Counted from the first letter of the stretch, positions 1-9,013 are shown. The stretch: DNA of 45,789 nt from Methanosarcinaceae archaeon (GCA_020055655.1 JAIPUR010000021.1:1-45789), one strand, 5' to 3'. Numbers and translations: made by a program. The notes: generated by a model not told the origin, from the letters alone.

Positions 1-633
1 TCCTGTTAGCGTAGTGGAACCTACAGTACCGTATGCAGCATCCTTAGCGTCACTCGAGGTAGTTGCAATATACAATGTGATAAGATCACCGGTATTCATT
101 ACAGGATTTGATTGTGAGAATGATGAATCTTCATCACGGATCTTTTCAACAGTATAGAATTTTGCAGACGCTTCCGATTCAGAGAGCAATGATTCAAGAT
201 TCTGATCCGCAGTTCTAGTATCCGTATAAGTAGGCATAGGATCACCATAAGATTTATCGTTTGCTGCGTAAACAAGATTATTTGCAGTTGTTCCGTCTGT
301 GATGGAAACTATAACCTGATTGACATCTACAGGTGCACTACCCACGTTGAGACCAACCTTGAGTTTCAAAAGATCGACAGTTTCAGACATATTAATCGAG
401 TCACTCTTTGCACGGACACCTTCGATATCCTTGACCATTAAGTTGGATGAAACTTCCTGTGTTGCCTGTTTACCGGTTGACTGTGCTTTTTGCTGCAGAA
501 CACCAGAGGTCTGGATGAGTACAGCAGCTGCCACTGCAGCTACAAGAACCATGGCGATAAAGATAATAAGAGTACCAATACCCACCTGGGCTCGTGTGTC
601 TTTTTTCATGAATAGTTTGTTGTTTGCTTTCAT
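1..633 (-). CDS. flaB: Archaellin (archaeal flagellin), 3' end beyond the window
   Basis: Major filament subunit of the archaellum. The reading frame is open from the ATG at 633 to base 1 (211 codons), so the C-terminus lies outside the window. It starts with a short leader (basic, with a second Met near residue 9) followed by AQVGIGTLI and a long hydrophobic stretch, the class III signal peptide removed by prepilin peptidase (FlaK/PibD). SD AGGAGA lies seven bases before the ATG. The N-terminal two thirds is almost identical at DNA level to the archaellin at 3184-3960 and less like the one at 2358-3137, which suggests duplication or gene conversion. A 7TM gene is divergently transcribed next door. 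Confidence 0.93.
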   Translation of the reverse strand, partial: MKANNKLFMKKDTRAQVGIGTLIIFIAMVLVAAVAAAVLIQTSGVLQQKAQSTGKQATQEVSSNLMVKDIEGVRAKSDSINMSETVDLLKLKVGLNVGSAPVDVNQVIVSITDGTTANNLVYAANDKSYGDPMPTYTDTRTADQNLESLLSESEASAKFYTVEKIRDEDSSFSQSNPVMNTGDLITLYIATTSSDAKDAAYGTVGSTTLTG

Positions 634-689
634 GTACAATTCTCCTATAAATACAAATATATGTATTTACTAATTATATAAACACTTAG

Positions 690-729
690 AATATATATAA
701 TATTTGGTTGGAAATATTAAACATCAAAC
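690..729. promoter_or_regulatory. Conserved 40-bp archaellin promoter/upstream element, copy 1
   Basis: This block matches 4019-4058 at 34 of 40 positions although the surrounding spacer is unlike it. On the minus strand it reads GTTTG..GTTT, then ATTTCCAACCAA, then ATTATATATATT, which fits an upstream site, a BRE-like element and a TATA box for the archaellin. The TATA lies about 60 bases before the archaellin ATG, giving a leader of roughly 30 nt. A second TATA-like run (about 754-765) could serve the plus-strand 7TM gene. Assignment is by pattern only. Confidence 0.6.
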
Positions 730-805
730 AGCATCTTTTTGTACTATAAACATATTAATATATATACTACGATATTACAAGATAGCATTAGGCTGAGGCA
801 AACCC

Positions 806-1594
806 ATGATGAATACAGGACTATTACTAAATGCAACAATTTGTTTTGCCATTGCCATATCATCATTGTCATTTGCATGGGTTCTTGCCAGAAGTGAAGA
901 TAACCAAGGAAGAAAAAGCAAACCTGCACTTTGGTCTCTTGTTGTGCTCTGGTCTTTGGTAGGACTTACATATTTCCCAACAACAATAAGAATGGTCGCA
1001 GCCTATTTTGGAAATCATGAACTTGATCTTTTGATGTACAATCTTGCAGCAATTCCTTTTTCATTTGTTTCTGTCCCATTGGTATTTTTTATAATCTATG
1101 TGATCACAGGTGAAAAAAAGATAAGTGCATACACATCAATGCTTTTTGTTATTTTTGGAGCAGCATATCTTATATTGCTCTACTCCAATGGAGTAACAGG
1201 ACCAAATGTTACGATATTCTCATCTATATTTACAATTAATAGTGATTTTGCAATAAACATATACATGGCAGGACTTTTTGTTATACCTACTGCCATGATC
1301 ATTGGACTACTGTTCTTAATATTTATTCAGCGAATGCCAAAACGGCTCAGATACAGAACAGCACTTCCACTAGTAGCAATATCCTTTGTTTTTGATTTCA
1401 TGCTTACGGACATGATAACACTTGTCGATGCAATGCAACTGGCAGCAAGGATATTTGTCCTTATAGGCACAGTACAGGCATTCCTTGCATATTTCCCACC
1501 GCTGACATTACAGGAAAAGCTTGGCATCAAGAAATATCAGTATGAGCTTTATGAAGATGAATTAGACGAAGAAGAGGTCGATATCAATGTCTGA
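806..1594 (+). CDS. Seven-helix membrane protein, archaellin-linked (copy 1)
   Basis: Function not recognised. The 262-aa protein has about seven hydrophobic helices (roughly residues 3-25, 42-62, 75-98, 107-125, 152-173, 184-202, 207-226) and an acidic C-terminal tail (YEDELDEEEVD). A conserved Arg/Lys segment (QRMPKRLRYRTALPL) precedes helix 6. The layout resembles sensory 7TM input domains of histidine kinases, but no kinase or effector domain is attached. GAGG seven bases upstream supports the ATG. It is divergent from an archaellin, overlaps the downstream wHTH gene by 8 bp, and has an equal-length paralogue at 4127. The context suggests a role tied to archaellum expression or surface sensing; this is inference. 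Confidence 0.85.
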   Translation: MMNTGLLLNATICFAIAISSLSFAWVLARSEDNQGRKSKPALWSLVVLWSLVGLTYFPTTIRMVAAYFGNHELDLLMYNLAAIPFSFVSVPLVFFIIYVITGEKKISAYTSMLFVIFGAAYLILLYSNGVTGPNVTIFSSIFTINSDFAINIYMAGLFVIPTAMIIGLLFLIFIQRMPKRLRYRTALPLVAISFVFDFMLTDMITLVDAMQLAARIFVLIGTVQAFLAYFPPLTLQEKLGIKKYQYELYEDELDEEEVDINV

Positions 1595-1949
1595 TGATAT
1601 TGACGTTAACCTTGAACAAAAGGTTGCAGAATTCTACCAATCCCTGGGGATTCATCAAGGCCCTGGAGATATACAATACAGATTAATACTTAGAGTTCTT
1701 GAAAAGAATGAAGGAAAGATTACAGAATTCTCCGAGATTAGAGAATATACAGATCCATTTGCAGATAAAGGAAGTATTGGAAGCAAAATGAAAACTGTAT
1801 TTCAACTGGAAGGACTGGTTGAAAAGGTTAAGCGCGGGGGATACATCATAACAGATAAAGGTATCACAGCAGCAAATTTCCTCAAAGACACAAGTACATT
1901 CTACAAGAAGAATAAGAGAATAGAAGAGATCATTGAGAGAATGCCATAA
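1587..1949 (+). CDS. Winged-helix-like small protein, coupled to the 7TM gene
   Basis: 120-aa soluble protein of no recognised named family. The middle and C-terminal part (residues about 28-95) alternates helices with a basic strand-turn-strand ending KRGGYIITDKGITAANFL, typical of a winged helix; a charged helix (KKNKRIEEIIER) follows. The ATG lies inside the end of the preceding 7TM gene (8-bp overlap), so translation is probably coupled. A plausible reading is a DNA-binding partner of the membrane protein that controls the adjacent archaellin promoter. The second 7TM copy has no such partner. Confidence 0.78.
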   Translation: MSDDIDVNLEQKVAEFYQSLGIHQGPGDIQYRLILRVLEKNEGKITEFSEIREYTDPFADKGSIGSKMKTVFQLEGLVEKVKRGGYIITDKGITAANFLKDTSTFYKKNKRIEEIIERMP

Positions 1950-2328
1950 AAATAATTTAACGTCAAAAATTGTGCATTAATACATCCACCATACTATTTT
2001 GCTTTAACTTTTTCATTTATCCACAACTAAGAGAACTCATAAAAATCGAAAAAAATTTTCCTCATTGAAACTACAGATCATTCCAAATCATACTATTAGC
2101 ACATAATAGTAGCACACAATATTTCAATTTACAGGAATTATGATGTAATTCCAGTAAGCAAAGATAATCCAGCATCAATCAAAGTATTGAATTTAAAAAA
2201 ATATTCGGTTCTTTCCTATTTTTCAAGCGAATAATAGCTACAATATTTGCTAATGAAAAAACTCGAACAAATATCCATGTTTTGAAGTCACACAAGCGAA
2301 AAAAGTAGCATTTCTTTTAACAAAACTT
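1950..2328. other. AT-rich intergenic region, no gene seen
   Basis: About 380 bp between the wHTH gene and the terminator of archaellin 2. It is rich in A and T with no ORF of note on either strand and no convincing homology to the other intergenic regions of the window. It may hold the 3' UTR of the 7TM-wHTH operon. Confidence 0.5.
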
Positions 2329-2359
2329 AAAAAAAAGAAAAAGGTGATCAAATCACCTT
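2329..2359 (-). terminator. Hairpin plus T-tract terminator of archaellin 2
   Basis: AAGGTGAT-CAA-ATCACCTT (2341-2359) is a perfect 8-bp stem that includes part of the archaellin stop codon. On the minus strand it is followed at once by a run of T broken by one C. Archaeal RNA polymerase terminates at oligo-T; here a bacterial-style stem is added. Confidence 0.75.
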
Positions 2360-3137
2360 ATGGGTAAAGTTGTACAGTTTCTTTAACACCATATGAAGAT
2401 GGAGTTATGAAATCAGCAGTTGTAGCTGCACCAGACTCTGGAGTCATCACAATACTTACAGCAGTACGTGGACTGACTACAAGACCTGTAACACCCTGAC
2501 CACCAGCAGTGTTAGTTGTACCAATATCAGTGAAACTTGTATCACCTGTAGCTACAGTTGAGACATACACAGTAGCAAGATCACCAGTATTCATAACAGG
2601 CTTACCCTGGGAGAAAGAACCATCCTCATCACGTATTTTACCCAGTGTATAGAAATACTTACCATTAGCACCAGGAGTTCCTGATGATGTCAATAGCTTC
2701 TCCAGATTGGTAGATGCGTTTGCTGCTGAATCAAAATCAGCCATATCTTCTGAATAAGTCTTATCGTTAGCAGCATAAAGGAGGTTGTTAGTAGTAGTAC
2801 CATCAGTTATGGAAATAACAACCTGATTCATATCCACAGGAGAGCTACCGACATTAAGACCGGTCTGCATTTTTAATAGAGAGATATTAGTTGACAGGTC
2901 AGAACCAGTCTTTGCACGTACACCCTCAATACCTTTGATCATTAAATTAGAAGATACTTCCTGAGTTGCCTGCTTACCAGTTGCCTGTGCTTTCTGCTGA
3001 AGCACACCAGAGGTCTGGATAAGAACAGCAGCTGCAACTGCGGCTACAAGCACCATAGCAATGAATATAATGAGAGTACCTATACCCACCTGAGCAGTTG
3101 TATCCTTTTTCATGAATAATTGTTTGTTTGCTTTCAT
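2358..3137 (-). CDS. flaB: Archaellin (archaeal flagellin) 2
   Basis: Filament subunit of the archaellum, 259 aa, complete. The leader is [14 protein letters not shown], then AQVGIGTLI and a hydrophobic helix to about residue 45 that forms the filament core, then a variable beta-rich outer domain and a conserved C-terminus ([13 protein letters not shown]). The leader has Thr where the other two archaellins have Arg just before the processing site. Sequons N-I-S and N-A-S are candidate N-glycosylation sites. AGGTGG lies just before the ATG. It lies 46 bp downstream of archaellin 3 and is probably cotranscribed, with a hairpin in the gap. Confidence 0.96.
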   Translation of the reverse strand: MKANKQLFMKKDTTAQVGIGTLIIFIAMVLVAAVAAAVLIQTSGVLQQKAQATGKQATQEVSSNLMIKGIEGVRAKTGSDLSTNISLLKMQTGLNVGSSPVDMNQVVISITDGTTTNNLLYAANDKTYSEDMADFDSAANASTNLEKLLTSSGTPGANGKYFYTLGKIRDEDGSFSQGKPVMNTGDLATVYVSTVATGDTSFTDIGTTNTAGGQGVTGLVVSPRTAVSIVMTPESGAATTADFITPSSYGVKETVQLYP

Positions 3138-3155
3138 ATAACCACCTACAATAAA

Positions 3156-3176
3156 GAGTGCTAAGTATTAGCACTC
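3156..3176. promoter_or_regulatory. Perfect 9-bp hairpin between two archaellin genes
   Basis: Arms GAGTGCTAA and TTAGCACTC are separated by GTA in the 46-bp gap between archaellin 3 and archaellin 2. There is no T tract on the minus strand, so it is more likely a processing, stability or partial-readthrough element than a full terminator. Confidence 0.55.
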
Positions 3177-3183
3177 AATTCAA

Positions 3184-3960
3184 TTATGGATACAATGATA
3201 CAGTTTCTTTAACACCGTATGAAGAAGGAGTTACGAAATCTGCAGTGGTTGCTGCACCAGATTCAGGAGTCAGGACAATGCTGACCGCCGTACGAGGGAC
3301 AAGGTTCAGACCTGATGAAACTATATCCGTCATCGTAATAGAACCCATTTCTGTATATCCAGCTGTTTCAGCAGCATCTGATGTAGTTGCAATATATAAG
3401 GTAATAAGGTCACCAGTGTTCATTACAGGATTTGATTGTGAGAATGATGAATCTTCATCACGGATTTTTTGTACAGTATAGAACCTAGATGGTTCATTTG
3501 CTGAAGAGAGTAATTTTTCGAGGTGAACAGACCCATTATTGGTCCCGACATAGCCCGTCATAGCACCATCAGAATAAGACTTGTCGTTTGCTGCATAAAC
3601 AAGATTATTTGCAGTTGTTCCATCTGTAATGGATACTATAACCTGATTGACATCTACAGGTGCACTACCCACGTTGAGACCAACCTTGAGTTTCAAAAGA
3701 TCGACAGTTTCAGACATATTAATGGAGTCATTCTTTGCACGGACACCTTCGATGTTCTTGACCATTAAGTTGGATGAAACTTCCTGAGTTGCCTGTTTAC
3801 CAGTTGACTGTGCTTTTTGCTGCAGAACGCCAGAGGTCTGGATAAGTACAGCAGCTGCAACAGCAGCCACCAGAACCATGGCGATAAAGATAATAAGAGT
3901 ACCAATACCCACCTGGGCACGTGTATCTTTTTTCATGAATAATTTGTTGTTTGCTTTCAT
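3184..3960 (-). CDS. flaB: Archaellin (archaeal flagellin) 3
   Basis: Complete 258-aa archaellin, first gene of the two-gene transcript with archaellin 2. Class III signal peptide [14 protein letters not shown] then AQVGIGTLI, a hydrophobic core helix, a variable outer domain with N-D-S, N-M-S and N-G-S sequons, and a conserved end ([13 protein letters not shown]). SD AGGAGA lies seven bases before the ATG. It is nearly identical to the partial archaellin at the window start over the first ~125 codons. Expression is probably driven from the conserved promoter block at 4019-4058. Confidence 0.96.
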   Translation of the reverse strand: MKANNKLFMKKDTRAQVGIGTLIIFIAMVLVAAVAAAVLIQTSGVLQQKAQSTGKQATQEVSSNLMVKNIEGVRAKNDSINMSETVDLLKLKVGLNVGSAPVDVNQVIVSITDGTTANNLVYAANDKSYSDGAMTGYVGTNNGSVHLEKLLSSANEPSRFYTVQKIRDEDSSFSQSNPVMNTGDLITLYIATTSDAAETAGYTEMGSITMTDIVSSGLNLVPRTAVSIVLTPESGAATTADFVTPSSYGVKETVSLYP

Positions 3961-4018
3961 GTACAGTTCTCCTATTTATCCAACTAATTTTGGATATATG
4001 TTTATTATATATTTGATT

Positions 4019-4058
4019 AATATATATAATGATTGGTTGGAAATGTCAAACGACAAAC
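4019..4058. promoter_or_regulatory. Conserved 40-bp archaellin promoter/upstream element, copy 2
   Basis: Second copy of the block at 690-729 (34/40 identical). It contains ATTATATATATT (TATA), TTTCCAACCAA and GTTTG..GTTTGACA in the minus-strand direction, about 60 bases before the archaellin 3 ATG. A run AATATATATATAAATAA (about 4084-4100) is the likely TATA of the plus-strand 7TM gene. Confidence 0.6.
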
Positions 4059-4126
4059 AAGTCTCAATTGCACTTTAAGGGCGAATATATATATAAATAA
4101 TGAAAAACAAATCACTGCATGGTCAG

Positions 4127-4915
4127 ATGATGAATACAGGGCTTTTACTTAATAGTGCAATTTGTTTTGCAATTGGCATATCTTCTATGGCTTTTGCATG
4201 GGTACTGCTTGGTAGCAGCAAGCAGCATAGCGATAACAGTAAGCCAGCTCTATATTCATTGGTTGTTTTCTGGACAATTGTTGGACTTACTTATTTACCA
4301 ACTTCTATCCGAATGCTGGCAGCATATTTTGGAAATCAGGAAATTGATGCAATACTTTATTTTATATCTGCAATCCCTTTTGCGTTTGTTGCAGTACCTC
4401 TTGCGTTTTTCATAATTTATATCGTAGTAGGCACCCGTAAAGCAGGAGAATATACTGCATTATTCTTTACAATACTTGGTGCACTTTATCTTGCTTTTTT
4501 GTACCAGAGTGGTATTGTTGGCCCTGCAGTAACTGAGTGGGCATCCATTTTCAGCATAAACAGTGACATTGCCATCCACATATACCTAATAGGATTATTT
4601 GTTGTGCCAACATCAATGATCATAGGACTTCTAACACTTATACTTCTACAAAGACTTCCAAAAAGGATACGATATCGAACAGCATTACCGCTTGTAGCTA
4701 TTTCTTTTGTATTTGATTTCATGCTAACTGATGTTATTGCAATACTTGATTTTATGCAAATATTTTCCAGACTCTTCATATTGATAGGAACAATACTTGC
4801 ATATTTAGCATATTTTCCTCCAATGACAGTACAGGAGAAATTAGGAATTCAAAAATACTGCGTAGATATGTATACAATAGAAGAACTTGAAGAAAAATTT
4901 GACCTGAAATCATAA
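4127..4915 (+). CDS. Seven-helix membrane protein, archaellin-linked (copy 2)
   Basis: Paralogue of the 806-1594 product, clearly related along its whole length (MMNTGLLLN start; PKRIRYRTALPLVAISFVFDFMLTD before and in helix 6; YFPPMTVQEKLGIQKY after helix 7). An upstream ATG at 4100 extends the frame, but it lies inside the probable TATA box; starting at 4127 gives 262 aa, exactly the length of copy 1. Seven hydrophobic helices and an acidic tail. Function unknown; possibly a 7TM sensor. It is divergent from archaellin 3 and lacks the wHTH partner of copy 1. Confidence 0.85.
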   Translation: MMNTGLLLNSAICFAIGISSMAFAWVLLGSSKQHSDNSKPALYSLVVFWTIVGLTYLPTSIRMLAAYFGNQEIDAILYFISAIPFAFVAVPLAFFIIYIVVGTRKAGEYTALFFTILGALYLAFLYQSGIVGPAVTEWASIFSINSDIAIHIYLIGLFVVPTSMIIGLLTLILLQRLPKRIRYRTALPLVAISFVFDFMLTDVIAILDFMQIFSRLFILIGTILAYLAYFPPMTVQEKLGIQKYCVDMYTIEELEEKFDLKS

Positions 4916-5032
4916 ACATACTATAAGAAAAACAACTTCTTTCTTATTGAAAATTTAGCTTAAAGATTAGTTGCAATTAGCCCAATCATTAATTGCAAAT
5001 AGCTATTAGAGTAGATATAGCCAATATACTTA

Positions 5033-5064
5033 AGTACAATTAATTCTATGTACTTTTTTGTACA
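5033..5064. promoter_or_regulatory. Candidate TRP boxes (TGTACA-like) before trpC
   Basis: AGTACA (5033-5038), TGTACT (5049-5054) and TGTACA (5059-5064) lie 24-55 bases before the trpC ATG. The last two form the inverted repeat ATGTAC-TTTTTT-GTACAT. TGTACA is the TRP box bound by the archaeal repressor TrpY in Methanothermobacter. No trpY gene is in the window, so tryptophan control is an inference. Confidence 0.5.
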
Positions 5065-5087
5065 TTATAGTCCAGAAGTGGTAGTTT

Positions 5088-5882
5088 ATGCATTCCGTAA
5101 TCAAAGAAATAGTCAAAGCAACTGAAAAAAGGGTTGAAGACATACTAGCAAGAGAGAATGAGTTGCCTGATATAAATTTTAAAAGTAGGGATATACTAGC
5201 AAACATCAAAAAAAAGCAGAGTGAAAACAAAGTACCAGTCATATCTGAAGTCAAGCCTGCATCCCCAAGGGGAAAAATTATGGACATTAGTCCTTTCGAT
5301 GCAGCAAAAATAGCAAAAAAAATGGAAAGGGCCGGAGCTATTGCTATATCCGTGTTAACTGAGCCTGATTTTTTTGACGGATCAATTAGTAACCTGCAAA
5401 ATGTAAGGAAAAATGTTGATATCCCAGTATTACGCAAAGATTTTCTTATCGATGAAGTTCAAATGAATGAAAGCAAAAGTGATCTCTTATTGATCATCGT
5501 TGGAATTCTTGGTGAAAGTAGTAAGGACATGGTTAAAAGGGCTATTGAACATGGATTTGAGCCACTTGTAGAAGTCCACAGTGAAGAAGAACTATTGATT
5601 GCACTGGATACAGATACCCGAATAATAGGCATAAACAATAGAGATCTAAGAACATTAGAGATAAGTCTTGAAATGACAGTTCAGCTTGCACCCATGATAC
5701 GGAATTTCGATAAAGAGAATGGTACGAAGCACATTATAATCAGCGAGAGTGGCATAGAGAACATATCTGATGTTATCAAAGTAATCGATGCAGGAGCAGA
5801 TGGAATACTTGTTGGCACATCTATAATTAAAAGTAATGACATTTATGAAAAAACAAAGGAGCTTGTTGAAGCACTTAACTAA
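5088..5882 (+). CDS. trpC: Indole-3-glycerol-phosphate synthase
   Basis: Closes the indole ring: CdRP to indole-3-glycerol phosphate, the step before tryptophan synthase. TIM barrel of 264 aa with the family's active-site segments: SEVKPASP (catalytic Glu/Lys pair), LRKDFLIDEVQ (Lys), EVHSEEEL (Glu), GINNRDL (Asn) and ISESGI (Glu/Ser). The spacing matches a standalone TrpC, not a TrpC-TrpF fusion. First gene of trpCBA, 27 bp before trpB. trpE, trpG, trpD and trpF are not in this window. Confidence 0.96.
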   Translation: MHSVIKEIVKATEKRVEDILARENELPDINFKSRDILANIKKKQSENKVPVISEVKPASPRGKIMDISPFDAAKIAKKMERAGAIAISVLTEPDFFDGSISNLQNVRKNVDIPVLRKDFLIDEVQMNESKSDLLLIIVGILGESSKDMVKRAIEHGFEPLVEVHSEEELLIALDTDTRIIGINNRDLRTLEISLEMTVQLAPMIRNFDKENGTKHIIISESGIENISDVIKVIDAGADGILVGTSIIKSNDIYEKTKELVEALN

Positions 5883-5909
5883 TTAGCCCAGATCCAGAGG
5901 AGTTATGAC

Positions 5910-7097
5910 ATGAAGAAATCTATGTATGGCAAATATGGAGGACAGTTCGTCCCTGAAGTTTTAATGCCAGCACTTACAGAGCTCGAAGAAGCCTATGATA
6001 AATACAAAGATGATAAGGATTTTCTCGAGGAACTTGACTATTATATGAAGGAATTTGCAGGTCGAGAAACACCACTTTACTTTGCAAAGAACCTAAGCAA
6101 AAAATATGGAATTAAGATATACCTCAAAAGAGAAGATCTTGTTCATGGTGGTGCACACAAACTCAATAATACAATAGGACAGGGACTGCTGGCAAAGTAC
6201 ATGAGGAAAAAGCGTATTATTGCTGAAACCGGAGCAGGACAACATGGAACTGCTACTGCCATGATTGGCGCAAATCTCGGATTTGAGACGGAGGTCTACA
6301 TGGGCGCAAAAGATGTGGAACGCCAACACATGAATGTGTACCGCATGGAGCTTATGGGATCAAAGGTAAATTCAGTGGAATCTGGATCAAGAACACTTAA
6401 AGATGCCATTAATGAAGCATTACGGGACTGGGTCACCAATGTGGAGAATACACATTACCTGATAGGTTCTGTAGTAGGCCCGCACCCATATCCAATGATA
6501 GTCAGAGATTTCCAGAGTGTTATTGGCAACGAGGTCAAAAAGCAGATAATGGAGAAAGAAGGTCGTCTACCGGATTCGATCGTTGCCTGTGCCGGAGGAG
6601 GAAGTAATGCTATGGGCATATTCCATCCATTCATTGATGACAAGGATGTCAGACTTTTCCCAGTTGAAGCAGGTGGCTGTGGTTTGAAGAATACGAACAA
6701 AGAAGCACTCCATTCTGCATCACTAAGTGTTGGAGAAGAGGGAATACTTCAAGGTGCATACACAAAGATCCTTCAGGATGAATACGGACAGATCCTTGAA
6801 TCCAGCTCAGTATCCGCAGGGCTTGATTACTCTGGTGTTGGACCTGAACTTGCACATCTTGCAGACATAGGAAGAATAGAGCCAAGGTATGTTACTGATG
6901 ATGAAGCATTGGAAGCATTCTACGAATTGAGTAGAAATGAAGGAATAATACCAGCACTTGAATCATCACATGCAATTGCTAACGTTATGAAAATGGCAGA
7001 TGATGGAGAACTTGGGGAACTTGTTGTGATAAGCCTCTCCGGCCGAGGTGACAAAGACCTTGAAACCGTATTCAAATTAAAGGAAATGGAGGCCTGA
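5910..7097 (+). CDS. trpB: Tryptophan synthase beta chain
   Basis: PLP enzyme condensing indole with serine to give tryptophan. 395 aa, the usual size of TrpB1. HGGAHKLNN carries the PLP lysine, GAGQHG and [10 protein letters not shown] are the substrate and phosphate loops, and GRGDKD closes the cofactor site. The sequence is of the TrpB1 type that pairs with TrpA. AGAGGAG upstream is a good SD. trpA follows with only two bases between. Confidence 0.97.
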   Translation: MKKSMYGKYGGQFVPEVLMPALTELEEAYDKYKDDKDFLEELDYYMKEFAGRETPLYFAKNLSKKYGIKIYLKREDLVHGGAHKLNNTIGQGLLAKYMRKKRIIAETGAGQHGTATAMIGANLGFETEVYMGAKDVERQHMNVYRMELMGSKVNSVESGSRTLKDAINEALRDWVTNVENTHYLIGSVVGPHPYPMIVRDFQSVIGNEVKKQIMEKEGRLPDSIVACAGGGSNAMGIFHPFIDDKDVRLFPVEAGGCGLKNTNKEALHSASLSVGEEGILQGAYTKILQDEYGQILESSSVSAGLDYSGVGPELAHLADIGRIEPRYVTDDEALEAFYELSRNEGIIPALESSHAIANVMKMADDGELGELVVISLSGRGDKDLETVFKLKEMEA

Positions 7098-7099
7098 CA

Positions 7100-7882
7100 A
7101 TGAGAATCCATGATAAGTTCAGTGAGCTGGATGAAAAAGATGAGAAGGCACTGATAGCATACGTATGTGCAGGAGATCCTTCATTTGAAGAGACGAAAGA
7201 AATAGTCAAGTCATTGATCAATGCCGGAGCAGACATTATAGAACTTGGACTGCCTTTTTCAGACCCGGTTGCAGATGGCCCTACAATAGAGGCAGCTGCA
7301 CAAAGGGCACTTGAAGCCGGAATGAACCCAGACAGATATTTTGAGTTGGCTGCAGATATTGACACTGATATACCCCTTGTATGTATGACTTACTACAACC
7401 TCATCTACCAAAGAGGTCTTGAAAAGTTTGCAGAAGATTGTGTTAACGTAGGAATTAGGGGCATCATCGTGCCGGACCTTCCTGCAGAAGAAGCTGATGA
7501 TCTGCATAATGCATGCAAAGAAAATGGTATTGATCTAATATTCCTTGTTACCCCAGTAACCGATAATAGAAGAATGGAAACTATTCTTAACAAAACATCA
7601 GGTTTTGTTTATGTTGTTTCAAGGCTTGGAGTTACAGGTACAAGGTCTGATGTAGCACGATCCACAAAAGATATCCTTGATCGCATTGACACAGATGTAC
7701 CAAAGGCAGTCGGCTTTGGAATATCTGACAAAGAGCAGGCAGCTGAAGTAATATCAGAAGGTGCTGATGCAGTTATTGTTGGTTCTGCGTTCATAAAGAT
7801 AATAGCATCGGGTGAAAATGTTAACGAAAGGGTTGAAACGCTGGCAAGAGAACTTAAAGAAGCCTGCAGAACAGAGAATTAA
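7100..7882 (+). CDS. trpA: Tryptophan synthase alpha chain
   Basis: Cleaves indole-3-glycerol phosphate to indole, which is channelled to TrpB. 260-aa TIM barrel with the catalytic Glu in DIIELGLPFSDP and the catalytic Asp in the following DPVADGPTIE; GFGISDKEQ and VIVGSAFIK form the phosphate-binding end. GGAGG overlaps the end of trpB and serves as SD, so translation is coupled. The operon ends at a hairpin shared with convergent ftsY. Confidence 0.97.
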   Translation: MRIHDKFSELDEKDEKALIAYVCAGDPSFEETKEIVKSLINAGADIIELGLPFSDPVADGPTIEAAAQRALEAGMNPDRYFELAADIDTDIPLVCMTYYNLIYQRGLEKFAEDCVNVGIRGIIVPDLPAEEADDLHNACKENGIDLIFLVTPVTDNRRMETILNKTSGFVYVVSRLGVTGTRSDVARSTKDILDRIDTDVPKAVGFGISDKEQAAEVISEGADAVIVGSAFIKIIASGENVNERVETLARELKEACRTEN

Positions 7883-7917
7883 AAAAAAGATACTGTTTAA
7901 TGGGATCTAATCCCATT
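7883..7917 (-). terminator. Hairpin/T-tract at the trpA-ftsY convergence
   Basis: AATGGGAT-CTA-ATCCCATT (7899-7917), a perfect 8-bp stem that includes part of the ftsY stop codon. Downstream on the minus strand is AAACAGTATC followed by eight T. For trpA the stem lies 17 bases after the stop. Confidence 0.7.
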
Positions 7918-9013
7918 ATGCAGCAAATAATTGATCAACAAACCATTGAGGATCGAATTTCTGTAAGTCATCATAACCCTGTCCCATTCCAAGGAACAAT
8001 ATTGGGCTTCCGGTGATATAAGCAATTGATATCGCAGCGCCACCTTTTGAGTCTGCATCTGTTTTTGTTAAAATTGAACCATTTATAGGAACAGCTTCAT
8101 TGAATTGAGAAGCTCTTTCAACAGCATCATTACCTGCTACTGCCTCATCAACGAATATCAAAAGATCAGGAGGACTTACACGACAAACTTTTTTGAGTTG
8201 CTCCATGAGATTGATATTTGTATGCATACGACCTGCAGTATCTGAAAGAATAACATCAACATTGTGTGCTTTTGCATGCTGAACTGCATCGAATATGACT
8301 GCAGCAGGATCAGCTTGTTCCTGATGTTTGATTACTTTGACACCAACATTATCGCCGTGGATCGCAAGCTGGTCGATAGCTCCTGCCCTGAATGTATCAC
8401 CAGCAGCCAAAACTACTGAATATCCCTGATCTTTCAGGCGCTTGGACATTTTTGCAATGGATGTGGTTTTTCCTGTACCATTTATTCCTATGAAAACGAT
8501 ATGTACGGGTTTTTCAGAATTGCGTATAAATTCATCAAAATCAAATGTGTTTGCACTCATTACATCAAATATTGCCTTTTTGAGTGCCTCTTCCACAATA
8601 TTTTCAGTATTTTTACCAACCCTACGGCGAGTACCTACAAGTTCCTTTTTAACAGCTTCAACTATTGCTTCTGAGACTGAAAGTGCAATATCACTTTCAA
8701 GAAGAGCCATCTCCAGTTCCCACAAAGGTTCATCAAGATCATCTTCTTCGAGAATGAATTCTCTTTCCAGAACCAGAGCTTTTGCCTTTTTTACGAAGCC
8801 AGCTTTTTTAGGTTCTTTTTTATCAATGCTTTGGGAAGATGATACAGAAGCCGGACTGTCATTTCCTGTAGTTTCAACTACAGATTCAGTGCTATTGGAT
8901 GCTAAGGTCTGATCAGAAGATTCTTCAGGCTCGACATCGACAGCTTTTTCATCAATTTTGCTTCCTATTTTGTCTTTGAAGCTGCTTAATTTAGATTTCA
9001 GTTTATTGAACAC
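7916..9013 (-). CDS. ftsY: Signal recognition particle receptor FtsY
   Basis: SRP-family GTPase docking ribosome-SRP complexes at the membrane. The NG domain spans about residues 100-365: GINGTGKTTS (P-loop), DTFRAGA, DTAGRMHTN, TKTDADSKGGA and GMGQGYDDL. A charged, Ser/Glu-rich linker lies before it. The frame opens further upstream to an ATG at 9091, but the extension reads as hydrophobic filler; a GTG at 9013 gives VFNKLKSKLSSF, the usual start of archaeal FtsY, and 365 aa. Last gene of the translation cluster. Confidence 0.93.
   Translation of the reverse strand: MFNKLKSKLSSFKDKIGSKIDEKAVDVEPEESSDQTLASNSTESVVETTGNDSPASVSSSQSIDKKEPKKAGFVKKAKALVLEREFILEEDDLDEPLWELEMALLESDIALSVSEAIVEAVKKELVGTRRRVGKNTENIVEEALKKAIFDVMSANTFDFDEFIRNSEKPVHIVFIGINGTGKTTSIAKMSKRLKDQGYSVVLAAGDTFRAGAIDQLAIHGDNVGVKVIKHQEQADPAAVIFDAVQHAKAHNVDVILSDTAGRMHTNINLMEQLKKVCRVSPPDLLIFVDEAVAGNDAVERASQFNEAVPINGSILTKTDADSKGGAAISIAYITGSPILFLGMGQGYDDLQKFDPQWFVDQLFAA

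Noticed and set aside
1-3960. Invertible archaellin switch
   Set aside because: All three archaellin genes have the same orientation and no inverted repeats flank them.
8442-8912. 156-codon plus-strand frame inside ftsY
   Set aside because: Antisense shadow of the conserved FtsY GTPase domain.
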